Shown here: piece by piece, positions 1 to 5,045 of the stretch
Numbering within the stretch: the stretch's first letter is position 1
Layout: every line of letters starts with the position of its first letter
Assembly: GCA_012511315.1 (NCBI GenBank)
Contig: JAAZGI010000117.1
Span: forward strand, 1-5,237
Origin: Clostridium sp.
Lineage (GTDB): Bacteria > Bacillota > Clostridia > Clostridiales > Clostridiaceae
Length of the DNA: 5,237 nucleotides
Direction of reading: 5' to 3'
Translations under genes and position numbers: made by a program
Notes under the pieces: model-generated
What the model was told of the DNA's origin: nothing
Seen by the model: only the letters and a program-made list of their open reading frames with translations
The model's database searches: none

Positions 1-401
1 ACTAAGTTGAGTGTCTTAGAGAACGGAGTCCATTTAGCTCCCTCACCCCACATATCAATAACACCTTCTTGGAAACCTACAATATCTCCAATCGTAACAA
101 TGGCAACCCCTTCAAGTACATTATATGCACCATGGCCTAGTTGTCCTGTCTGTGAAGTTACTCCGGCAAAACCAGGAACACCTTCCACCTTTACTCGTGG
201 CTCAATTACATCCTTTACAGGGATGATTCTAGTTTTCTCACCAGGTTTAGCAATATCAACAGCCACCTCTTTAATGTTCTCAAGGCCCTTAATATAGCTG
301 ACTAATTCGTCACGGTTCAAAACCAGCTGTTCTCCTACGACTTCATTCTTGTCGCCAAAAACAACATCACTGATTTTAACTTTGCGTCTTTCCAGTTTCA
401 A
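1..401 (-). CDS. Glycine/sarcosine/betaine reductase component B proprotein (GrdE/GrdG/GrdI-like), N-terminal part
   Basis: The visible 133 residues match the N-terminus of the component B proprotein of glycine, sarcosine or betaine reductase. In this family the proprotein is cleaved at an internal Cys to give two subunits, one carrying a pyruvoyl group. With a selenoprotein subunit, component B binds and activates the amino-acid substrate in the cytoplasm, feeding reductive Stickland fermentation. Recognisable blocks are RIIPVKDVIEPRVKVEG (about 58-74), IVGFQEGVIDMWGEGAKW (about 107-124) and TPFSKTLNL (125-133). The Cys cleavage site lies beyond the window. The start is TTG at 401-399: it has a strong AGGAGGG site 7 nt upstream, an in-frame stop just before, and no early ATG. 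It overlaps grdX by 26 nt. The segment around residues 75-100 (PGFAGVTSQTGQLGHGAYN) differs from the usual FPGVISKVDTVGSGRTH stretch of GrdE/G/I, so the substrate cannot be named. Family is confident; paralogue is not. Confidence 0.88.
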   Translation of the reverse strand, partial: MKLERRKVKISDVVFGDKNEVVGEQLVLNRDELVSYIKGLENIKEVAVDIAKPGEKTRIIPVKDVIEPRVKVEGVPGFAGVTSQTGQLGHGAYNVLEGVAIVTIGDIVGFQEGVIDMWGEGAKWTPFSKTLNL

Positions 402-786
402 ATTGATTCCCTCCTAATTGTTGGTAACGAGCTTCAAGCTCATCTATCTCGGTAAGAGCTACTGTTAAAAGCTCATTATCGATAAACTCATAATCTTCTT
501 TATTCTTATAATCTACTGTATGGCTGGCTAATGAAGTTTCCAAGAGTATTAAACTATTTTCAATTGCTAAAAGAGACTCTGTGTTATCTCCACCTGGCTC
601 CTCGGACAATATAATAGAACGTACTGGGGAAAAGTGCATTCGCCCGCTTGCTGCCAACGGTGAAGTTAGCAGATGATGACCCTTATGGATCAGGTCACGA
701 GCTGTTTTCAAAACATCCAATTGATCGCCTTCGATCATTATCCTGTTTAAACTTTCGTCAACCATCGAATTATTTGTTAAAATCAT
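376..786 (-). CDS. grdX: GrdX family protein
   Basis: This 136-residue soluble protein has the GrdX family layout: N-terminal MILTNN (1-6), then LDVLKTARDLIHKGHHLL (23-40), TSPLAASG (41-48), and SPVRSIIL (53-60) followed by acidic residues. The C-terminal half is helical and charged. GrdX is a small protein of unknown biochemical role encoded at or near the head of glycine, sarcosine or betaine reductase operons; an accessory or regulatory part is usually assumed. The length is close to what I recall for the family (about 120-135). ATG at 786-784 is preceded by GAGGTG (797-792). The gene ends inside the component B gene (26-nt overlap), so the two are surely cotranscribed. No transmembrane or signal sequence is visible. 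Identification rests on the TNN and HKGH-LLT-PL motifs plus operon context. Confidence 0.88.
   Translation of the reverse strand: MILTNNSMVDESLNRIMIEGDQLDVLKTARDLIHKGHHLLTSPLAASGRMHFSPVRSIILSEEPGGDNTESLLAIENSLILLETSLASHTVDYKNKEDYEFIDNELLTVALTEIDELEARYQQLGGNQFETGKTQS
409..415 (-). promoter_or_regulatory. Ribosome binding site inside grdX that sets a TTG start
   Basis: AGGAGGG on the minus strand lies 7 nt before TTG at 401-399. It is embedded in grdX codons for Leu-Gly-Gly near its C-terminus. No ATG or GTG in the component B frame is nearby, so this site is the main evidence for the TTG start. The arrangement suggests translational coupling to grdX. Confidence 0.85.
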
Positions 787-803
787 ATCAACACCTCACT
801 AAC

Positions 804-832
804 ATACTAAATGTATTTCAGAAGAATGTCAA
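804..832 (-). promoter_or_regulatory. Probable SigA-type promoter of the grdX operon
   Basis: On the minus strand a perfect TTGACA (832-827) is followed after 17 nt by TAGTAT (809-804), 4 of 6 matches to TATAAT. Transcription would start near 797, only about 10 nt before the grdX ATG, so the ribosome binding site would sit at the very 5' end of the mRNA. A 5-bp inverted repeat, GAATG/CATTC (824-828 and 836-840), overlaps the -35 box and is a possible operator. The spacing supports the promoter; the short leader is a reason for caution. Confidence 0.55.
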
Positions 833-884
833 TTGCATTCCCATGAAAACCTTTGCTTAAATTCTTTCTTTATTAGCAATATGA

Positions 885-927
885 AAACCCGCTTAAAGCC
901 TTATGAGATACAGCTTTAAGCGGGTTT
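885..927 (-). terminator. Intrinsic terminator downstream of the GntR regulator gene
   Basis: A perfect 15-bp inverted repeat has arms AAACCCGCTTAAAGC (885-899) and GCTTTAAGCGGGTTT (913-927) with a 13-nt loop. On the minus strand the stem runs into TTTT, a short U tract. It lies 67 nt past the gntR stop and upstream of the grdX promoter, so it should separate the two transcripts. The plus-strand tail is TTTATAAA and there is no plus-strand gene to terminate. The short U run makes its efficiency uncertain. Confidence 0.7.
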
Positions 928-930
928 ATA

Positions 931-959
931 AATTGTGATTTTAAGAATAATTGTGATTT
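931..959. repeat. Two direct copies of AATTGTGATTT, 18 bp apart
   Basis: AATTGTGATTT occurs at 931-941 and again, identically, at 949-959. The copies are in the same orientation, 18 bp start to start, separated by TAAGAAT. They lie between the gntR stop and its terminator. Tandem half-sites on one DNA face can mark a regulator site, but no regulator is identifiable and AT-rich DNA makes chance similarity easier. Confidence 0.7.
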
Positions 960-994
960 CCTAAATTTTTTTGAGTTTTTTTCCCAAATCATTT

Positions 995-1627
995 TTAAAA
1001 AAGTGCTTCTTTAATTCTAGCCAGAAAATCATCAATATGCTGATGAGCGTACTTTTCAGCTGAATCTTCATCTTGATTCTCAATGGCTTCTACAATTTTA
1101 CGAAAAGTCCTTGTAAAAATGGTCATATCATCAAAATAGTCACTACAATAATGCCATAGCCTCTCAGTGTGTATGTGGAGATGAGCTAAGGTTTCAGTGA
1201 GCCACCGATTGTCACATGCTTCAAATATAATTTGATGGAATCGCTCATCTTCATTAATAGCTTCCTGGTAGTTCGTTGTGGAAGAAAAGGATTCTAGATT
1301 TTGAATAATCTGCTTTAGTTCTGCTAATTGGGAAGGAGTAATTCGTTTTACTGCTTGACGAGTAGCATAGGGGTCCAGCTGTTTTGTAACATCAAAAAGC
1401 CCCTTAATGTTTCGAAAATCTATGGGTGCTACCTGGGCTCCATACCTTGGTACGATACTAATTAAATCATCCCGCTCCAGTTCTTGTAATGCCACTCGAA
1501 TCGGTGAGCGACTCACCCCAAATTCATCAGCTAACTCCATTTCATTAAGAATACTACCTGGTTTATACTCAAACTCAATGATTCGACGCTTGAGCTGACT
1601 GTATATCGTTAGTTTATCTTGGTCCAT
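995..1627 (-). CDS. GntR-family transcriptional regulator, FCD (FadR-type) subfamily
   Basis: This 210-residue cytoplasmic DNA-binding protein has a GntR winged helix (about 5-68) and an all-helical FCD ligand domain (about 75-208). The first includes the helix-turn-helix core LADEFGVSRSPIRVALQELE (32-51) and the wing RYGAQV (61-66). In the FCD family, metal or ligand is held by Asp and His residues. Here Asp127 and His131 (DERFH) and His197 (HQHID) are present. The central His that normally precedes the IV-AI helix appears to be Phe175 (TFRKIVEAI), by alignment from memory. Length is normal for the subfamily. ATG at 1627-1625 has GAGGTG 7 nt upstream. It has its own promoter and is followed by a terminator and the grdX operon. 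Control of that operon or of itself is inferred from position, since FCD regulators often act on neighbouring metabolic genes. The effector is unknown. Confidence 0.92.
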   Translation of the reverse strand: MDQDKLTIYSQLKRRIIEFEYKPGSILNEMELADEFGVSRSPIRVALQELERDDLISIVPRYGAQVAPIDFRNIKGLFDVTKQLDPYATRQAVKRITPSQLAELKQIIQNLESFSSTTNYQEAINEDERFHQIIFEACDNRWLTETLAHLHIHTERLWHYCSDYFDDMTIFTRTFRKIVEAIENQDEDSAEKYAHQHIDDFLARIKEALF

Positions 1628-1646
1628 TGTTGTTCACCTCATCATT

Positions 1647-1665
1647 AACAAATTCATCATTTGTT
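1647..1665. promoter_or_regulatory. Candidate operator: 7-bp inverted repeat in the gntR leader
   Basis: AACAAAT (1647-1653) and ATTTGTT (1659-1665) form a perfect 7-bp inverted repeat with a 5-nt spacer. It sits between the -10 box and the ribosome binding site of the GntR gene. GntR-family regulators bind short dyads as dimers and commonly repress themselves, so autoregulation is plausible. No second copy is evident near the grdX promoter. Confidence 0.4.
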
Positions 1666-1692
1666 TGCCTTCTCTAAAAATCAATCTCATTT

Positions 1693-1722
1693 AGTATAAC
1701 CTCAATGTTTAAGAAAAATCAA
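1693..1722 (-). promoter_or_regulatory. SigA-type promoter of the GntR regulator gene
   Basis: On the minus strand TTGATT (1722-1717) and TATACT (1698-1693) are separated by 18 nt. Transcription would start near 1686, giving a leader of about 60 nt that contains the 1647-1665 inverted repeat. The promoter lies just past the stop of the GTPase-NYN gene. I see no convincing terminator between them, so read-through could also contribute. Confidence 0.6.
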
Positions 1723-1739
1723 ACAGCTTTTTTTCCCTT

Positions 1740-4415
1740 CTAGTCTTTCTCCCTTTGGGAAGCTTCGTTTTCTTCCCCTTGTTTCGTCGCATCCACTTCT
1801 TTTGTTTTACGCTCCCTTAACTTGCCTAATTCTGACATGGGGTAAAAAGGATGGTCTGGGGCTGTGCCACGTCGATATTCTTCCCAAATTTGCGCTCCCA
1901 CTTCGGCAAGAACTTCTTGAAAACGCCCTGCCGAATAAACCAAAGCTCCTGATCCGGAAGTTAAGCGTTGCTCTATAGTGTCCGATGTCACCACTTTTAC
2001 TGGATGATGTTCAACTAGCTCCATTGCCCTTCGCTCAATATAATGATCCGCTGTTTCATGTTCTTTTGTAAAAACAACAAACAGATTATCTCGTTCTTCA
2101 CGACTCCCTCGTCCACCGACTACCTTCCAAGCATCAAATACTATCACCACTTGTTCTTCCGTGAAGCTCTGATAATCGTGGAGTACATCAATTAGCTTTT
2201 CTCTGGCAGCAGCAAAATTTACAGCTGCCAGCTCCGCTAGCTCGGGCCAAGCATGAATCACATTGTAACCATCCACCAAAAGATAAGTGGGCCCTTTTTG
2301 CTGGCCACGCACTGTTGAAGTTGGTTTAGATTCTGTTTTCTTAAATGGTTTACGTTTACGCCATTGTTTCTTTTCATTAGCATTGGCATAAAACGTTTGT
2401 TGAATAATCTTTTCCACTTCTTCTGAGCCCATGGTAGTTGCCACTTTTGGAGCAACACCTTTTTGACTAGAAACGTCCCCTGCGGAGGATGTTGGCAAAG
2501 GAATATGAGCCCTTCCTGCTACTTGATCCCAGGGCACATAAAAACCGGCTCCTTGCGCACAAAAAACACTTCCTGTTGGGAATGCTTGATCTCGCTCAGG
2601 ATCATAGCTAAACCCTTGAAGAATTTCCCTCTGGGCTGAGCTCGGTTTATAACCACCAAACTCAAAACGAAGCTTGGCCTGCCCTTTTGTTACTGAAAGA
2701 ATTTCCCGTTGATAGGTTCGCAGCGTCCGAACTGGTCCGCTTCCTATCACAAGCATTCCTTCCTCTAGGGGCCTTGCCAAGATATCACTAGCTCCTAGGC
2801 GGTTTAAGTCTGTCATAATCCTTCCCACCGAGACTTGGTCGGTCTTAATTTCAAAGTCATAAAAGGGTTCTAAAAGACGGGTTTTATTTTTTTCTCGGGC
2901 AATCATCAACCCTTGACGAAGAGCTCGTATAGCTGCTTCTCTTAAATCTCCTCCTTGGGTATGCTTGTCATGTTCCCGCCCATTTATTAGTGTAATTTTG
3001 ATATGGGAAAGGCCTGCCCCAAGTAAAACCCCTGGAGGGGCCAATAATTTTAAGTCCTGCAAAATTTGTTGTTGCCTGCTAACCATTAGACTGTTGTCGC
3101 TACACTGGGAATGGTAACTAATGCCTGGTTCTTTGCTGGGCTCAATTAAAAGATGAACTTCAGCATAATGGCGTAGGGGCTCAAAATGACCAATGCCCAG
3201 TACGGGTTCCAGAACGGTTTCCTTATAAACTATGGACCCTTCGTCCATACTAATTTTCATCTGGCCTCGCTCTTCTACAAGTTTTTCTAAAACCTCAATG
3301 AGGATATCTCCCATAATATGGACAAAGATTGAACTTGTCTCATGATCAAAGGAAACATCTAAATCTGGGAGTTCCTCACTAATTTCTTGAAGAAGGCTGA
3401 TTAGTTTTGCTTCATCGCCACCCTCCTCGAGTTGAACTCGGTAAGTTAAAACAGGAAATACCAAGGGTTCCTGCTCCATTTGGTCATCTCCAATTTTCTG
3501 TCCAGCCCAAGTGCTTTTCAAACCGGTCACGGCACAAATCTCTCCTGCTAGAGCTTCTTGCACGTTTTCGTAGGCCGTCCCGGAATACAGCCTAATTTCA
3601 TTGATTTTTTCATCACCAATCAGGGATTTATTTTTCAAGGAGCCACCAGTGATCCTTAAATAAGTTAGCCTTTGCTGATCCACCCGGCTTATCTTATAAA
3701 CTTGAGCTGAAAAACTTTCCGGATAGCTTGGCGCTAGGGTCCAGCTATCCAGTGCTTTTAAAAATGAATCCACCCTTAAGTTTTTTAAAGCCGATCCAAA
3801 AAAACAGGGAAATATTTGTCGTTTCAATATACTTTGCCGTATAGAGTCTTCCGCCAAGCTTCCTGCCCTTAAAAACTCTTCTATGAGTTCTTCATTTATA
3901 GTCGCCAGCTCTTCACTCTCTAGAAGCTTTTCATCTGCAAAATCAATCACTTGTTCTGATAGATCCTTGCGTAAGGCCTGATAAACCTTTAAAGGTTCCA
4001 CGCTTTCTTGGTCAATCTTATTTACAAATAAAATGACTGGAACCCCATATATTTTCAAAAGCTCCCACAGCCGCCTTGTTTGCGCCGTTACGCCATCGGC
4101 TCCATTAATCACTAAAACACAATAATCTAAAACGCTTAAAGCTCGCTCTGTCTCTGGCGTAAAATCTGCATGACCAGGGGTGTCTAACAAAATCAAATGG
4201 CCATTTGGCAAATCTAGGCGTGCCAACTTAGAAAATATTGTAATTCCGCGCTGCCGCTCCATGATTCCACTATCTAAAAAAGCATCACCATGATCAACCC
4301 GACCCTGTTTGCGAATTGCACCAGCTTGATAAAGCATGGCTTCCGCCAAAGTTGTTTTTCCAGAATCCACATTGGCCAAAATTCCAATCACTCGATTGTT
4401 CGATTGAATTCCCAC
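1740..4415 (-). CDS. Tet(M)/EF-G-like translational GTPase fused to a Rae1/YacP-type NYN endoribonuclease
   Basis: This 891-residue protein has two complete parts. Residues 1-640 are a ribosome-protection/EF-G-type GTPase. The P-loop is ANVDSGKTT (14-22), switch I contains RQRGITI (54-60), G3 is DTPGH (78-82, with catalytic His82), G4 is NKID (132-135) and G5 is GSA (207-209). Domains II-V follow, including HIKITLINGREHD (471-483), LLEPFYDFEI (514-523) and a C-terminal segment to about 635. Such GTPases bind the ribosomal factor site and place domain IV in the A site. Residues 645-708 are a Lys/Arg-rich linker. Residues 709-848 are a NYN (PIN-like) nuclease matching Bacillus Rae1/YacP: LLVDGYNVIHAWPEL (712-726), VVIVFDAW (756-763), FTKEHETADHYIE (782-794) and TSDTIEQ (810-816), with acidic residues Asp715, Asp761, Glu787, Asp790 and Asp812 kept. 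A charged tail follows. Rae1 cuts mRNA in the ribosomal A site, so ribosome-targeted cleavage or rescue is inferred. Tetracycline resistance is possible but doubtful because the domain IV tip loop is unlike that of Tet(M). I recall similar fusions in Clostridia, without a known function. The start is GTG at 4415-4413. Confidence 0.93.
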   Translation of the reverse strand: MGIQSNNRVIGILANVDSGKTTLAEAMLYQAGAIRKQGRVDHGDAFLDSGIMERQRGITIFSKLARLDLPNGHLILLDTPGHADFTPETERALSVLDYCVLVINGADGVTAQTRRLWELLKIYGVPVILFVNKIDQESVEPLKVYQALRKDLSEQVIDFADEKLLESEELATINEELIEEFLRAGSLAEDSIRQSILKRQIFPCFFGSALKNLRVDSFLKALDSWTLAPSYPESFSAQVYKISRVDQQRLTYLRITGGSLKNKSLIGDEKINEIRLYSGTAYENVQEALAGEICAVTGLKSTWAGQKIGDDQMEQEPLVFPVLTYRVQLEEGGDEAKLISLLQEISEELPDLDVSFDHETSSIFVHIMGDILIEVLEKLVEERGQMKISMDEGSIVYKETVLEPVLGIGHFEPLRHYAEVHLLIEPSKEPGISYHSQCSDNSLMVSRQQQILQDLKLLAPPGVLLGAGLSHIKITLINGREHDKHTQGGDLREAAIRALRQGLMIAREKNKTRLLEPFYDFEIKTDQVSVGRIMTDLNRLGASDILARPLEEGMLVIGSGPVRTLRTYQREILSVTKGQAKLRFEFGGYKPSSAQREILQGFSYDPERDQAFPTGSVFCAQGAGFYVPWDQVAGRAHIPLPTSSAGDVSSQKGVAPKVATTMGSEEVEKIIQQTFYANANEKKQWRKRKPFKKTESKPTSTVRGQQKGPTYLLVDGYNVIHAWPELAELAAVNFAAAREKLIDVLHDYQSFTEEQVVIVFDAWKVVGGRGSREERDNLFVVFTKEHETADHYIERRAMELVEHHPVKVVTSDTIEQRLTSGSGALVYSAGRFQEVLAEVGAQIWEEYRRGTAPDHPFYPMSELGKLRERKTKEVDATKQGEENEASQREKD

Positions 4416-4420
4416 CTTAT

Positions 4421-4430
4421 CACCTCCTTA
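4421..4430 (-). promoter_or_regulatory. Near-perfect Shine-Dalgarno setting the GTG start of the GTPase-NYN gene
   Basis: TAAGGAGGTG on the minus strand, continuing into A, is essentially fully complementary to the 16S rRNA 3' end. GGAGG is 7 nt before GTG at 4415-4413. The P-loop begins at about residue 11 from this start, as in other EF-G-type proteins, so the start is secure despite being GTG. Confidence 0.9.
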
Positions 4431-4459
4431 CATTTCACATAAATAAGCTCAATGAATTA

Positions 4460-4468
4460 AGTATATCA
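4460..4468 (-). promoter_or_regulatory. Extended -10 promoter of the GTPase-NYN gene
   Basis: TGATATACT on the minus strand (4468-4460) is an extended -10 element, TG-N-TATACT. The -35 region is weak (about TTCTGA at 18 nt spacing). Transcription would start near 4453, giving a leader of about 38 nt. That is too short for the long attenuator leader known from tet(M), so this gene is probably not controlled that way. Confidence 0.5.
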
Positions 4469-4822
4469 CCCTTTCGAACAATTCAGAATATAGACGCATT
4501 CTAAAAAGATCCTAGCCATACCCTTCCTTGCCCTTTCAATTGGAGAAATTCAATTCCCCTTGTCTTGATTAACCAAAATGTTTAAGCCTACTTTATCATC
4601 AGCCTATTAAAGTCTTATTTAAACGTGCTGTGATTGACCAACCTTTTTGAAAGTGATTATGTCCAAATAATCAAGTTCAACGATGAAGCCCTACGTAAAA
4701 ACGGATTTACATCAACCGAATTTTGAGCTCTTTTTAAAAGTACTATTATAATGAACTATCCATCCTTATAGCCTATAAAATAGGTCAGGTTTTTTCAAGC
4801 TTCAATTGACCATCGGGAAAAT
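4469..4822. other. Intergenic stretch with no recognisable gene
   Basis: No open frame here shows family motifs, a good ribosome binding site or a plausible product; stops are frequent on both strands. I see no tRNA, transposon ends or riboswitch. The one candidate signal is on the plus strand: TTGAGC (4723-4728), 18 nt, then a perfect TATAAT (4747-4752). This would transcribe a short segment containing a CCTAT/ATAGG hairpin (stem bases 4772-4784) toward the hairpin at 4823-4859. In DNA this AT-rich it may be chance. Confidence 0.6.
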
Positions 4823-4859
4823 AAAAAACTCAACCTTTATAAATGCGGCTGAGTTTTTT
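4823..4859 (-). terminator. Intrinsic terminator, probably of the PotD-type operon
   Basis: Arms AAAAAACTCAACC (4823-4835) and GGCTGAGTTTTTT (4847-4859) pair around an 11-nt loop. Read on the minus strand, the one non-Watson-Crick pair is a G-U wobble and the stem is followed by TTTTTTATTTT, a classic terminator. Read on the plus strand, the same position is an A-C mismatch, so it should work less well there, though it could be bidirectional. It lies 187 nt past the stop of the binding-protein gene, the only minus-strand gene that could use it. Confidence 0.8.
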
Positions 4860-4882
4860 CTTGAATTATTTGTCGAATGATT

Positions 4883-4908
4883 GTTTCCAGTAAGTGTTTC
4901 AAGTAAGT
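4883..4908. repeat. Tandem 13-bp duplication
   Basis: GTTTCCAGTAAGT (4883-4895) is followed directly by GTTTCAAGTAAGT (4896-4908), differing at one base. It lies in the noncoding stretch between the binding-protein stop and its terminator. It looks like a small slippage duplication; no function is evident. Confidence 0.75.
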
Positions 4909-5045
4909 TTAACGAACTTGCTTTTTCCAGTTTAATTCTCTCTGTTATTGAATTCTTTTAGTTCTCACATATACAATCACTATTTACTCTCATCTGATTC
5001 CCTTGCTATTGCAGGCTTAATCATCTAGCCAGTTGAAATCGAAAG

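Noticed and set aside
7..860. Plus-strand open frames at 7-297 and 648-860
   Set aside because: They lie largely opposite the component B and grdX genes, show no family motifs and lack good ribosome binding sites; they are shadows.
931..959. TGTGA pair as a CRP/FNR-type site
   Set aside because: Those sites are inverted (TGTGA/TCACA); here both copies point the same way.
1699..1739. Terminator just after the GTPase-NYN stop codon
   Set aside because: A-rich and T-rich runs are present but no GC-containing stem forms, so I do not call one.
2258..2458. Minus-strand 66-residue frame inside the GTPase-NYN gene
   Set aside because: It is an out-of-frame reading of the linker-coding region with low-complexity composition and no motif.
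1740..4415. Calling the large gene tetM or another acquired tetracycline-resistance determinant
   Set aside because: The domain IV tip loop lacks the YSPVS-type sequence, there is no long attenuator leader, no mobile element is nearby, and the protein carries an extra nuclease domain.
4416..4452. Attenuator leader peptide before the GTPase gene
   Set aside because: The predicted leader is only about 38 nt, with no room for a peptide and alternative hairpins.
3407..4504. Plus-strand open frames at 3407-3595 and 4316-4504
   Set aside because: They lie opposite the GTPase coding region and its promoter and have no recognisable product.
4640..4740. A 30-codon plus-strand frame ending in FTSTEF followed by TGA, considered as a transposase remnant
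   Set aside because: It is not recognisable as any transposase end, there is no start or ribosome binding site, and no terminal inverted repeats were found.
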